Assembly (NCBI GenBank): GCA_016859345.1
Contig: CM029116.1
Location: 4,801,643 to 4,865,642 of the forward strand
Reading direction: 5' to 3'
Source of the DNA: Istiophorus platypterus
Lineage: Eukaryota > Chordata > Actinopteri > Istiophoriformes > Istiophoridae
DNA length: 64,000 nt
The position numbers and the translations under genes were made by a program. This document shows positions 12,474 to 24,710 of the stretch, piece by piece. Each line of letters opens with the position of its first letter. The first letter of the stretch is position 1. The notes beneath the pieces were generated by a model. That model saw only the letters and a list, made by a program, of their open reading frames with translations. It did not search any database and was not told the origin of the DNA.

Positions 12474-14915
12474 CTGGGTAGGAAAAGACAGATGGAAGGG
12501 AGTGTGTCAGTGCTCTGGTGGGAGGAGGTGCAATTGTGCAGGTGCAATTTTTTTTTTTTTTAGGAAAGATGAAGTAAGGGAGACAAGGAGGGAAAAGCAA
12601 AAGGGAAAGGAAGGACCCCGGCCCCACGACGACCCCCCCCCCACCCCGAGGAGCCCCCACCAACGGCGTGGCGAGGCTCGGTCATCAACAGTCACATGCA
12701 GTGTCAAACATGGAGAGAATGAAATAAACAGCCTGTCCGGCACAGACCGGCTGTCAAAGAGGAGAAAGCTTGAAGAGGAGGAAGCGAAGGCGGAGGCTTC
12801 GTCGGCAGCCAACCGGACGAGCACCGACTCCCGTGGCCCCCAGCTCCGTGGCCCCCCGCTCCGACTCCGTAGGTTCTCAAGCGCCTCCGGCCGGCGCCGG
12901 CCAGCAGAGGCCAGCGCAGCGAGACACTTCATTTCGGTGTGGCGGTGATGAAGGGGAGTGAGCTCCGCCGGGGATGATTATCGGCCGCTAAGCTCAAACA
13001 CGGCAACATAATAAACACGGCGCTCCTCTATTCAGGCAGCGGAACAGACAGCCACAAAAAAAGGAAGAGAAGCAATCGCTCCAAAACAGTTTATTTATCA
13101 GAAAAAAACAGTGGAGAAAAGAGGGAAAATTATCCAATGAGACAGAGATGTGCTCTGATCCAGCAGAGACTGACAGTGAAAATGGGCTGCTGGAGACGAC
13201 CAGTAACTAAGAAACCAGAGAGGGAACGGGACAAAAATTACACATAAAAGAAATGTTATAATTCACGGCTCGAGCCACGAGCCGGACCGAGCCGTCGCAT
13301 CCGTCCGCCCATCGTAGACGGGGAACAGAACCGGAACCCGGGCGAAGACGGGAGAGGAACGCGTTCGCCGCCGCTGATACCGACTCCCCCTGCCGCTGTA
13401 GCGGCTTATCGCCGCCCTGTTCCCGTCTACTCCGTCCCCTCCGCTCCTCACGCCCGGAAAACATCTGGATCCCATCACCACGGGACGGAGAAAAGGCGCG
13501 GCCCCTTTTCTCCGAAGATTCACAGGGGAACGTGCTCGGCCGCGTCTTCCTGAGAAGCCGGCGCTCGCTCACGGCGCTCGCTCACGGAGCTGAGCGGTTG
13601 CAGTCGAGCCAAAAGCGCCGGTTTGCGGCCGAACGGGGTGAAAAACATTTTCACAGCTTCCTCCCGTTCCGGAGGGGGAGGAATTTCCCACATAAATCAC
13701 AGGATCGTTTTCAAATCATCGCCTTAAACTGTTCAATCAAAACCTTTACACTTGATTTCAACAGTTTTTTTTTTTTTTTTGGTGGAAATGATGATAAACC
13801 TCCAGGCTTCTGGAAAAGGGTTCAGGGCAGAGGGGGGACGCCGCCGCCGAGGCCCCGCCCTCCACGCACCCGGTCGAATCCGGAGGGGGAGGGACCCGCC
13901 GAGCTCTCCGACTTTCAAAGCGGCGCCGGGCGCAGTCTCGGATGTCGGCTCAGGTTTTTTAATCTGACCACCTAATGGGATTATTCAGACGCAGGCCTTC
14001 ATTACACACATGAACGAGAGAGCGAGGCCGGGTCGCCGCCTGCCCGGGAACGCCAGGAAAAAAAAGAAAAAAGCGGAGAGGAGGAAAGGGAAAAACATCC
14101 CCCCATAATCCTCCCCTGCCCCCACTGTCAGCCTCCGTCAGGATCTGCCTTCGCTCCCGTCATTCCCCTAATTCAATCTTGATTAGCCACCGCCCCAGAA
14201 TTTCTACGGCTCTCGAGGACTCTGATATTTACCACCAAAGTGGAAAAAGAGCAGGGCCATTAACCCCCCCGACAGACGTGGCGGCCGCGCCTTCAAACGC
14301 CACCCAGCGCGACTCCGTTTTTTATAAGGGATCAGGTGACTCCACCTCTTGACACCCGCGTCCGAGGAATGCGAACGTCGACCCCGATGATTTCAGATAT
14401 GCGTCGGGGTCCGTTTGAGAGCAGACGTAAACGTTCGGGCCTTTCTTACGGCTTTCGGAGGACTTGGAAGTCACCGTGCCGTAAACAAGAGGTGGAGCTT
14501 GTTTCTCTTTTTTCTCGTCTTTTACTGGATCATTAAGAGTTTTTTTTTTCACAAGACTGGGAACCGAAGTATTCAGATCGGGGGGGTAAGTAAAAGCAGA
14601 GCGAGAAGCCCGGGAACGCCAGGAAGAGCTCGTCGGACCGCGTCCGGGCCCGGAGAGGCAAAGGGGGCTGCCTGTTCTCGCCCTGCTGACCGGCGCACTT
14701 CCGCCTGTCTGGCAACGAAATGGCCAAAATAAATAAATAAATACACACATACATAAATAAATAAATACAGAAATAAATAAACTGTCGGTTCCTCCGCCTT
14801 TTGTCGAGCGGATGTACTCGGCGAACGCTGAGTAAGTGTAAATCAAGGGTGGCCACGGTACAAACTAATCACATTACGGAAACACTAATAATAAAACATT
14901 TGAAATGGCTGAGGG

Positions 14916-14918
<3 letters not shown>

Positions 14919-14975
<57 letters not shown>

Positions 14976-14980
14976 GGGGG
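14919..14980. repeat. (GT)27 followed by a G8 run
   Basis: A long uninterrupted GT block passes directly into a run of eight G. It is one of several compound (GT)n-Gn loci in the window. Confidence 0.97.
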
Positions 14981-15722
14981 TGTTTGACAGCACGGAGGAG
15001 GGAGGAGGCGTTCCACCGGCAGGGCCGTCACCAACGGCAACACCTGCCAGCCGACAGATAAAAACAGACCTCGAAGCAGCACAACAGCGGCGGCGAGGCC
15101 CCGATTCTGCTCCAGGCGACAAACCGGCGCCGGCCATTAACGCCACCCTGCGAATATGCAGATAGTCGGGTAACCTTGAGTCGCAATGACCAAAAGGCAC
15201 TATTGAGATTAATGGGCGCCGGGACGTGCTATGAAAGGCTATAACTCAAGTGGTGATCAGCGCAGCCGACGGATGGCGCGGGGACACGGCGGCCGACTCG
15301 AACGCCGCCGCCGCTTCCAAACACTCCCGTCCGACCCCATCGAGCGGATGATTTACCGCGTCCGGGAAAAAAACAAAACAAAAACAAAAACAAAGCGAAA
15401 AAGAAAAAAACAAAAAAAAAACCCCAAAAACAAAATCTAAAATCTAAAATCTGTTTCCTTCACAACTGGCGGAGTCGTCGTTCTTCTCCCTTTGGAGTAG
15501 AAACACAGACGAGAGCGTTTAGGAGAAACAAATGTGGCGAACTGCCATAACACAAAAAACAAAAACCAAAAACTAGAAGAGTCTGACATCTTGTTGTGGA
15601 AATGACAGATCGGGTCTGTGCCAGTTCTTGCGGCTTCAATAACGACAACATACATGGTTTTGTATTACAGCACAACAACAACCAGCAGCGGCGAATGTTC
15701 AAAGATCAGGGAGGAATGTCTG

Positions 15723-15724
<2 letters not shown>

Positions 15725-15763
<39 letters not shown>

Positions 15764-15768
15764 GGGGG
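15725..15768. repeat. (GT)18 followed by a G8 run
   Basis: Second compound (GT)n-Gn locus, with the same order and strand as the one 0.8 kb upstream. Confidence 0.97.
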
Positions 15769-16188
15769 TCTTTAAATCAAGAGAAACTGTTGCACAACTC
15801 TGTCCTGCAGGTTGTGTTTCTGTTTGCTCCTCAGTCAAGTCTGGACATGACTGGGGAGGGAAAATAAACCCATACGTGTCATTCCCGAGTCTGAGCGTCA
15901 TCACCTGGACGAGGTGTTTACGACGTGGGCTGGATTTCAAAGGGGGGGGGGGGCAATGTGGCTGAATGAGGAACAAGAGCAGACAACAGAGGACGAAGAT
16001 GAAGGAGAATAGAAGAAAAAAGGAGGAAGACGGAGCGAGGGAGCGACAACAGCCAAATAAAGGGTGGTGTAATGAGGTGGGGGGGCAGACGCATTAATCC
16101 CAACCACCCTCATTACGAACCTCGTCTGAAGTCGCCGACGGTTGTGAAGTCACGGAAGGTGTGGGGGGGGGGGGCACCCAGCACACGC

Positions 16189-16258
16189 AAACACACACAA
16201 ACACACACAAACACACACATACACACTAACACACACCACACACACACACACACACATC
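16189..16258. repeat. Interrupted (CA)n microsatellite
   Basis: CA-rich run broken by regularly spaced extra A bases (ACACACAA units), then by ACACC. The eight-base periodicity suggests expansion of an already mutated unit. Confidence 0.93.
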
Positions 16259-19200
16259 ATACACCACTTTCGAACATCTACCTTCCCTTTCTGCGAGTCA
16301 ACATGTTTCATTTTAGAAGTTTTTTACCATCACCGGTTATTTTGCGGAGGCACCGGTTTACCTCGCACGCCCGCAGGAGCCACTCGCCACCACTGAAACC
16401 CCCAGAGTCGGACATTCACGCTCAACCTCCTGTTCTTAAAAAAGAAAAGAAGAAAGGAGCCAGTGGAGAAGAGGCAGGACGACGCGCCGGAGGAGATAAC
16501 GCCGCTAGATCCTGGCATCGAAACGCAGGCAACAACATCTGTGTCGCGTCGCCAACGTGCGGCGACCCGCAGAGAAGATCCTGCGAGATCCTTCGTTTCG
16601 CCCTCATCTCCGCGAGGCGGAGGCGGCACGAGATCCTCCGACCGGTGACCCGGTTGCCCCCGAGCGCGGAGCGAACGGCGGCGGGCCGGAGACGGGAGGG
16701 AAAGGGAGGCGTCGGGAAAAGCGCTTCTCTCGCTCCCTGGCGGGGAAATATGCGGCGTGGGGAGTTGCAACAGTCGCTCTCGATGCCCCTTTAATGAGCA
16801 ATGAATATTTACGCCGCCCTCGCAAATGGCGTTCGGCCGCCGGGGCCGGAGAGGTGGCGCCGGGCCCGCGCGACGCCGCAGCGTAAGGGCCGACTTATTG
16901 GCGTGTAAGTGCGCATTCGGCCAGGAGAGGTCGGGCCACTGTTGGTCTCTCACACTATCTTTCCTCAGCTGCCCCCCCCCCCCCTCCCCTAACACCCCCC
17001 CCCCCGCCATCTTGTTTTTTTCCTCCCCTGGTTGTTATTGTGTGTGTGTGTGTGTGATGAGTGAATCACAGCAGCAGCAGCGGCAGCAGCTCTGGAGCCA
17101 GTGGTCAGACCCTGGGACAACATCTGACCTACTTCATCAGGCTCCCAGGGAGGCGTGACAGATCCAGAGCCGCATGGGCGGACGGGGGGGGCGGGGGGGG
17201 CAGGGGCCGCGGGGGCCGACCCCCCCGCCCCCCCGACCCATCCGTCTGCCACATCCCTCTCCTCTGCATATCCTCCGGGAAGCAGAAACAGCAAGCGATG
17301 CAGAAACCAATGTTAAGATAAATCGCCAGGATCTCGCACGCTCTCCCCTGGTGACATTTCCATTTCACTCCCCCAGCCCAGACCCCCCCCCCCAAAAAAG
17401 GATAAATAAAATAAAGAATAGAAAATAAGGGAATAAAATCGAGCTGCGGCCGAGACGTCCTCCTTCTGTGCCCCCCCCCCTTCCTGGTACAGAGCGGCAC
17501 AGCGGCGGCGTTGGTGGGGGGGGGGGGCGGCTAGAGGAGAAGGTCATGCTAATGTCTCAGCCGGATAGTGAGTCTCGGTCTCGGTGGGGATCGGTGATTG
17601 CACGCGAGCGTCGCCGAACGTGGGGGCCAGGAGGTTCCACGGACCCCAGACAACCCCCCCCCACCTATCGGGGCGATTCAAGGGCCTCGACCCTCCTGGT
17701 GGAGCTGGGGTGCAGCGAAATACCGGGGCCGCGAGATCTATGGATAATGCAGCTGAGCGTTGGGAGGAGGCGGCGGTGGCGGCTGCTGCGGCGGAGGCAG
17801 CGGCGGCGCCGTAGCCTTGGCGCGCGGATTGAGACGGACTCCGCCGTGACAGGCGAAGACAAACAAAATTTCACATCGCTGGGGGAGCGTCTGCAAAGCC
17901 GACATCACGATGCCTCTTGTCTGTGTCGGAGGGAGACGGAGACAAATGGCTGCGCCGCGCCGCTCGGCTGGTAGATGTAATTTATGGCGCCGTGCTCGCT
18001 GGGTTCGAGGGCGTCCCAGCCCGCCGCCGCCGCCACCTCGGCCCCGTTATTATGCGACGCGACAAAACCGACAGACCGCGCTGTAATAGATCGAGTAACG
18101 CGCCTGTTTCTCCGCTGATAAAGGTGAACTATACCATCAACACCTGCACTTATTTACAGTTCGCTGGTGCTTGTGCAGATCAGCGGAGGTTGGGGCGGCG
18201 GGGGGGGGGACAGGAAGCCGCCTAAACGATTCTAAGAGACGACTACAAACAGTTCTGGTTTTTGTTGTCGTTGTTGTTGTTGTTTTTCTTTTAGTTTCCA
18301 AGAGGTTCAAGTGTCCATTCCCATCGGACCCTGCGACCTTCCCTGTTCTAGGCTGTTAATTTCTTCGGAAAAGAAGGGAACGTTTTTGGGAAACGTATCC
18401 TTAAAAATGGGGACTAATGCGGCCGAGGCCTGTCTGGTAAAGAATAAACGATAATTACGCATCCCGGTCCCGACGTAATAACTTTTTTACGATTACCACA
18501 TCTACTGTCAGCTCGTGGCAGCATCCCCCCGCGCAGTCATTTAAATGAGTGCTGAGACAGCTCCCCTCTGCCGCCGCCGCCACCGCCGCCGCTTTCCTGC
18601 CAACGCGGTGGCAAACATTTGAAATCATTATTCATACGCATGGCTAATGTTCTCCGCGATGGTTCCCATCCGCGGGCGCCGGTTACGCGGAGTCAATCGA
18701 ACGGTGGGAAAATAAGAAGAGAAAAGTCAGCGCTGGTGCATTTCATTTTTTTTCTCTCCCCGCAAGTGGGATCACCAAAAAAGGGTCCGCGAGACCCCCC
18801 CCCACCAACCCGCCGCCAACCCGCCGCCTGAGCTGATCCAATACCAATTGCTCGCAGCCACTCCTGCTAACTTGACAGGAATTATGCGCCGCGACTCAGT
18901 CCGGCCCCCCCCTCGTCTCACAGGGATCAGAGTGAAGGTTAAAAAAATAAATAAATAAAAAACGCTAAACGAGTCGAGCGATTATTCATGTGGGTAAACA
19001 AAGTCATTCCGCAGTGAACGCGCCGCTCCGCCGGGCGACGTCTCCCCCACGACACGCCGGCGCGAATAAAACCGCACATCACCCTTCTCTCAGGGGGCGA
19101 TAATGACATAATTGCGAGGCCGTCCCGACGAAAGGCGGCCGTTCGTCTCGCCTTATTATGCGCTGGGAAGAAACCCAAGATGGCGGCATCGATTTGTTTC

Positions 19201-20309
19201 GAGGAACAACAAAAAAAACAACACGAAAACAAAAAAACAGAGGAACGCTGGAGATGCCGATTATCTTAACGAGAAAGTGGCGGATTCGGACAAATCTAGG
19301 ACGCGACGGCGACCGAACTGCGGACGACGCTGCCGTGAGGAGCTTGAAAGATTAACGTCATGTTTGCTTTTGCTCTGATTCGGTTTCTCGAGGGCATAAA
19401 CGGAGCCAGGTACGATGGTTACGAGTCGCTGACTCTAGAAACACAGAACTTGCCCGGTGCCTGTAAATCCAGGGGCAACGTGGCTTCAACAAGGACAAAG
19501 CAATGATCGTTCTCCGTTTAGCGGCGATTCCAGGAACCGCCAGCGGTGCCATCATCGCTGGGAGCCTCCAACTGCGGGGCCCCGGCTCGGCCCGGCTGGT
19601 CCGAGGCTCGCGCCACCTGTCGGGAGGGAGACGCTCCTTGAGGCTAATGAGGCGTCGGCACCCTCCTTCACCTCTGGGTCATTATCCGCGGCGAGGAGCA
19701 CTTCGGGTCGTTAAAGAAATGAAACGAAACAAAAAACCACCGCTCTCGTATTCCGGTTCGGCCCCAGCGGTTTGACCTCGCCATCGTGACCGATGTGGAG
19801 CCGCTGACGGATCCGTGCCCCCCCGCCAGACTGGCTCTCCTCCCTTTGAACCCTCCGGGACCGTATCCTGAACAGACGTCCAGGACTTCCGTCATTCCCA
19901 GAAAATATGAAAAACACATTGAATTCAGAGAGGAATTTCACTGAATGATATGTGATATATGCGCCAATTAATTATTGCAAACATGTGGAGGGAGAAGCAG
20001 CGACAGCTACAGTCCGGCTGAGAACCGCCAGCGTGTTGCTCGTTTCGCAGCGTCGGGATCAAATCCTGCTGCCGAGCGTCGCCCCGGATGTTGGAAGCGG
20101 AGACTTCCACCGTGCTCGGCGGCGGGCGAGCGAGGGCGCCGGAAAATACGCGACTACGTGGGGAAAATGGAGGCAATAAGCAGAGAGTCTGTTCATTTAG
20201 GCAACAACATGCAGAGCGATGCAAGTTAGAACAGCCCCCGTTTCCCAGAGACCAGGCGGAACATGGGGGGGGGGTCGTACCAGTCCGACCGGAGCAAAAA
20301 CTATGACAG

Positions 20310-20311
<2 letters not shown>

Positions 20312-20369
<58 letters not shown>
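20312..20369. repeat. (AC)29 microsatellite
   Basis: Uninterrupted AC run followed by a short imperfect tail of ACACAGACAAACAC type. Confidence 0.97.
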
Positions 20370-20375
<6 letters not shown>

Positions 20376-20587
20376 AGACAAACACACTAAAACACACACA
20401 CAGCTTGTTCCAATAAAGGAAGATCGTCCGTGTTCGTCGAACATCCAGCAGAGTCTGGTATGTTCCAGTGTTACAGCCTGTGACTGCAAACCATGGAAAC
20501 CTATGGATGAGGGACCCTGGGGGGGGGGGGCAGTTTTGTTCAGCGTTTTGGTTTTATTTTTTTTTGCCCCCGGAGAAGAGAGAGGAG

Positions 20588-20653
20588 GTAAAAATAAGGA
20601 AAGAAAAGAAAAGAAAAGAAAAGGAAAGGAAAGGAAAAGAAAAGGAAAGAAAG
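20588..20653. repeat. Purine-only GGAAA/GAAAA tract
   Basis: About 65 bases of almost pure A/G made of 5-base units GAAAA and GGAAA. Open frames through it read only as Lys/Glu/Arg. Confidence 0.9.
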
Positions 20654-20855
20654 CTCAGGCTGTTGAGAGAAGCTATGATCGATACCGTGTCCTCACCTCA
20701 ACCCCCCCATTGTCCTTGATGTTATTCCAGGCTCTGACAATAGACCTGGTTGATATCGCTCCGAACATGCACCCGGGTATCGGGTGGCTCGTACACAAAC
20801 ACGGACGCTTGGTCTTTTTGTTTGTTGTTGTTTCTCATTTAACCAACCAGGCAGC

Positions 20856-20895
20856 AGAGAGAGAGAGAGAGAGAGAGCGAGAGCGAGCGAGCGAA
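20856..20895. repeat. (GA)n then GAGC repeat
   Basis: An uninterrupted GA run at 20856-20877 continues into GAGCGAGC-type tetranucleotides. It lies in nectin1 intron 5, about 190 bp downstream (in transcript direction) of the disrupted exon 5. Confidence 0.93.
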
Positions 20896-21082
20896 GCGGG
20901 CGGAGGGCAGCAGAAAAAAAAGGCGGGGGGGGAGGGGTCTGCTGCCCGCGCCGCCCCCCCGCCCTGTATCCGGAAAGGCGGGGTCCGGCTCGGTCCTGCT
21001 TGTCGGGGCGGGGCTGCGCCGGGGGGGCTGCCATGCCGATAGAGTGGGAGAGAGAGAGAGGAGAGGCCGCCGCCACACTGAC

Positions 21083-21223
21083 TCCGTGACGCCCACCACG
21101 CGCACGCCACGCCGTGGTCGTCCCGGCAAGCCGACGCGCGGCCCCGCCACGTCGCCCCCAGACGGGCGGGCCCGGAAGAAGAACAGGTTGTTCTGGATCT
21201 CCACGTAAAGGAAGGGTTGCAAT
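21083..21223 (-). CDS. nectin1: Candidate nectin1 exon 5 (C-terminal half of Ig domain 3), reading frame disrupted
   Basis: This exon should complete the third Ig domain between YQWK and the membrane-proximal stalk. A strong pyrimidine tract and CAG acceptor sit at 21224-21240, and the exon starts in the phase exon 4 requires. In that frame it reads VEIQNNLFFFR, very close to the nectin C'-to-D strand motif, then DVAG where nectins have LAG, and ends VVGVTES where nectins have VEVNITE. The middle does not fit: the expected Y-x-C cysteine is absent from this frame, while the next frame reads ACRDDHGVACA, resembling C-E-A-T-N-G-V-G. The upstream NPSF-like start is also in that other frame. The nearest GT donor (GTCAGT at 21082-21077) is one base out of phase with exon 6. 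So the homology is patched over two frames. Consensus errors in GC-rich DNA or real decay both fit. No better copy was found elsewhere in 12.5-26.2 kb. Confidence 0.5.
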
Positions 21224-21373
21224 CTGGGGGGGGGGTCAGAGAGGGAGGGGGGGAGAGAGAGAGAGAGAGTGAGAGAGGCAATAATACAGACGCCATGAAA
21301 ACAGCAGAGCAGGAAAAACATCCCTCAGAGGAGAAGCAAAGCAACGAGGCCCATGAAGATACAGTCGCTAGTG

Positions 21374-21446
21374 TGCGAGTGTGTGTGAGTGTGTGTGAGT
21401 GTGTGTGAGTGTGTGTGAGTGTGTGTGTTGTGTGGGGGGGGGGGGT
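21374..21446. repeat. (GTGTGTGA)n octamer repeat ending in a G12 run
   Basis: Five or so copies of an eight-base GTGTGTGA unit pass into TGTTGTGT and then twelve G. Confidence 0.93.
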
Positions 21447-21595
21447 TCTTATATACCAATATTACTGGACCATATTACAGCCATCATCCATCTTGTCCAA
21501 ACAAAATTATGAGGGGAGGAGGAGATAGCAGGTCAACAGGTGAGAGAGGCCCCGGGGGCCCCCTCGGCCCCCCTCCCCGCGGGAGTTTTTCTTTT

Positions 21596-21596
<1 letters not shown>

Positions 21597-21669
<73 letters not shown>
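21597..21669. repeat. T34-G4-(GT)18 compound homopolymer/microsatellite
   Basis: A 34-base T run, four G, then an uninterrupted GT run. On the nectin1 strand it is (AC)n CCCC A34. The length of the homopolymer makes local assembly errors likely. Confidence 0.96.
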
Positions 21670-21776
21670 TCTCTCCATCTTCATACAACACAGCTCACAT
21701 GGCTGAACTCGCTGAGGAGGGGAGGAGGAGGCTGTCAGCTGATGAGTGATAAAACACCAGCACCAGACCCACCACA

Positions 21777-21841
21777 CCCCCCCCCCCCCCCCCCCCCCAC
21801 CCCCCCCCCCCCCCCCCCCCCCCACCCCCCCCCCCCCCCCC
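21777..21841. repeat. 65-base C run with two single A interruptions
   Basis: Almost pure poly-C, with A at 21799 and 21824. On the opposite strand it is a long G run, so G-quadruplex or i-motif formation is likely. Exact length is uncertain for any sequencing method. Confidence 0.96.
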
Positions 21842-22379
21842 AGGGTCCCAGCAGGTCTTCACGCTCATCGCCCAAGCCCGCGGCTTCCTCGGCTGCCTTC
21901 CCCAAAAGCGGAATCCGGAGCCCCGCTCCCAGACCCACGACCGCACACGGCCAGGCCCGGGTGTGGCCGCCGGGGGGCCCTGGTGGCCCCCGTGCCCCCC
22001 CTCGTGCCGTCACGTGCAAGGGCACAAAAAAGCAAAAAAGCAGCTGCAGACTGCATTACTGCAGCGAACATTAAAAGCTGAATGGCTTTAGCAAGCGCGC
22101 CTGCTACCCGGCCTGGGCTACAGCATTTGGGCGGGGGTAAAGTCAAAAAATCGAAATAAAACAAAAAAATAAAAAAAAAAAAATAAATGAAAAAAATGAT
22201 CCAGATCCAAGAACCAATTAATTGAGCGGAGGCGAAGGAGTGTTTTTATTTTTTTTTTTTTTTTTATTTTAAGAGCGGGAAAAGGGCGAGGACGGCCGGG
22301 AAAGGAAAAGGGAAAGAGGGCGGGCGGCCGCCGCGGCGCCCTCGGGCTCCAGGAGGCGGGATCCCGGGGCGTTAGGATG

Positions 22380-22515
22380 TGAGCCGCCATCGAATCCGCC
22401 ATCAAATGCTGGGTTTCTGCGCCATCAAATGGCATTTTTGCACAGCCCCAATTGATTTGAAAAGCAAATCTCATGCTTCTCTGCATGTCTGCATTCTGCA
22501 GCTTCCTGCGATGTC
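22380..22515. promoter_or_regulatory. Candidate conserved element with repeated GCCATC(A/G)AAT
   Basis: A non-repetitive block immediately before a (GT)n run contains GCCATCGAAT at 22386 and two exact GCCATCAAATG copies at 22398 and 22421. It also has an ATTGATTTGAAAAG segment, an AAATCTCATGC segment and repeated TCTGCAT words. Clustering of an 11-mer within 46 bases is unusual for neutral intron. No protein-like frame explains it. The regulatory role is inference. Confidence 0.3.
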
Positions 22516-22517
22516 TG

Positions 22518-22518
<1 letters not shown>

Positions 22519-22603
<85 letters not shown>
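22519..22603. repeat. (GT)42 microsatellite
   Basis: An 85-base uninterrupted GT run, the longest dinucleotide run in the window, followed by GT-rich degenerate sequence at about 22700-22803. Confidence 0.98.
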
Positions 22604-22604
<1 letters not shown>

Positions 22605-24182
22605 ATGTGTGTGAGAGAGCCTTAGGGGCAACAAAAATGAAAGGCTAACAAACAGCTTGAGAGTGATGCAGATTCTTTGAAGGCCGGCTGGCCTGCTCAT
22701 GTGTATGCATGTATGTTTCTGTGTGAGAGTGTGAGAGTGTGAGTGTCTGTGTATGTTTCTGTGTGTGAGTGTGTGTGTGTGTGTTTGAGAGTGTGTGTGT
22801 GTGAGAGAGCCAACAGATGTGGGTGACTCAAAGAATCCATGCGTCAACCATCCGCCATATGGATTTTGCTTTAAACAGCACGAACGTGCAGAGAAGGGGC
22901 CCGAAACTGGAGCAGAGGGAAACAATGTCGCGTGTTCGCAGTATGAAATCTATGCGTTTTTTTACATATCCAGGTCAAAAAAACCGGGACAGTTACCAAC
23001 GGCAACAGGCGACTGATTAGCAGGGAACTGTATCGTATATTATGTTTGTTAAAATGGAGAAATTTGCGGCGACAAAAGCCCTGACGTCCATGTTTTTAAC
23101 AACTAATGTGGGGCTGAGTGAAATGAGCCATGGGGGGGGTCCTACTGTGACCCCCCCCCCCAAGCGATCAGGGCGGGGTCGAACTGTTTCAATCTGTTAG
23201 TGTTTTAACGGAATTAAAAAAGTTCCACGTCGTCCCGTGCTCTCATCCTGTTGGTGGGGGCCATGTCCGAATCCTCAGATGGGTTGACGTTAACTACGTT
23301 ATCTTTATTGTTCGCGTCAAGTCTTCCGCATCTGTCACCATGGCTACCTGGGCCAGCGGACCCCCGAGGCGTCCGCGGCTCCTGACAAATTAACACACAG
23401 AAGGCGAGCGTCCATAACGACCCCGCGGTCGTTTTAAACGATGCCTCCTCCGACGGACCTAAATTCGGGCCAGGTGTGGAGCGCTCGCGGAAAACGCACG
23501 GCAGCACAGCTGCAGGGAAATAAAAAAAAAAACCAAAAGAGTAAACCATAGACATCGGCAAAGTTAGGAAGCGTTTACGTTAAGCGAAGAGATGCTTTAG
23601 CCTTTTATAGCCTCCGTGGCGTCGGGAGCGGCTCCTGCGGCGATGATGCCTCAGAGCCAGCCTGGCTTGAACATCCCTCAGAAGGCCGGGGGCTGGGAGC
23701 CGGGGGCCAAGGCATAGGGGCCGGGGGCCGAGGACCGGGGGCTGAGGCCGGGGACCGGGGGCGGGGGCCGAGGAACAGAGGAACCGTCTTATACGAGCGC
23801 TGGAAGGCGGCGTTTTCTGTACTTCTGGAGTATTTATTTGTGATAATAAACGACTCCTCGCCCCCTCCACACTTTCTATTCTCGTGCCCACTGAAAGCTA
23901 CAGTGAGCACTTAAAACAAATGAGCACGGCGAGTCGAGTTCGCCCCACAAACATCTGAGGAAAACAAACAATAAAGTTCAAATAGGATCCGTCCCCCTTT
24001 TTTTCTTTAGCTTCTTTGTAGCCTGCTCTATTTGAGCTCAGCTCCCCACTGACCGTGGGGACTGTGAGAAACAGCTTTAGCATCGCGCTTAGGAAAGAAA
24101 ATACAGAAAGGCAAAAATCAAAGGTTGCTCCGTTGCTTTCCTCAAGGATTTTATTTGTGCCAAGACTTCCTGCAACCGCCCC

Positions 24183-24183
<1 letters not shown>

Positions 24184-24243
<60 letters not shown>
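24184..24243. repeat. (AC)30 microsatellite
   Basis: Uninterrupted AC run within nectin1 intron 4. Confidence 0.97.
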
Positions 24244-24247
<4 letters not shown>

Positions 24248-24589
24248 GCGAAACGGAGACAAAGCGTGAAAAAGTGACTGCAGATGCTACAAATGAAGAC
24301 TTTTTTTTTTTCCCTGAATTTTTTCTACAATAATCTCAATGAACTGCGGGAAAAAAAAACAAACCCAAAACAAACAAACATCTATGACCTCGATGAATAA
24401 GATAAACAGTATATACGACCGATTGTTGCCGCGGATCTGTGTCAAACGCATTAATATTTATTGGATTTGGCTGCATCAGTAGCAAGTGTGTGTCTGCGTG
24501 TGTCTTTGTGTGTGTGTGTGAGGGTGCATGTCTGCTTGTGTGTGTCTGTGTGTGCGCCCACGGCCGAGTGCTACGCTATCCCACCCGTC

Positions 24590-24710
24590 GCGGCCCCTTC
24601 CGCCCCATTCCGGATAGTTCCGGCCCCTTCCATCCCGGCCCGTTCCATCCCGGCCCCTTCCGTCCCGGCCCGTTCCGTCCTGGCCCGTTCCCGACCGTTC
24701 CGTCACAGCC
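24590..24710. repeat. Imperfect CCGGCCCSTTCCRTC minisatellite
   Basis: About eight diverged copies of a roughly 10-15-base GC-rich unit (CGGCCCCTTCC, CGGCCCGTTCC). It produces a proline/arginine-rich open frame on one strand and a glycine/arginine-rich one on the other. No gene is inferred. Confidence 0.75.

Larger units (their letters stand above)
12474..21082 (-). other. nectin1: nectin1 intron 5, no other gene seen
   Basis: About 8.6 kb between the last exon and the disrupted exon 5. It holds GC-rich segments with many CpGs (about 16450-18080), long (GT)n runs, poly-G and poly-C tracts of 8-13 bases, and A/T runs. I looked for an alternative terminal exon, as used by soluble or alternative nectin isoforms, and did not see one. 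Open frames here are GC-driven and unlike any protein I recognise. Confidence 0.65.

Noticed and set aside
14874..15200. Cys/Val- or His/Thr-rich frames across dinucleotide repeats, here and at other GT/AC loci
   Set aside because: Direct translations of (GT)n or (AC)n; no coding evidence.
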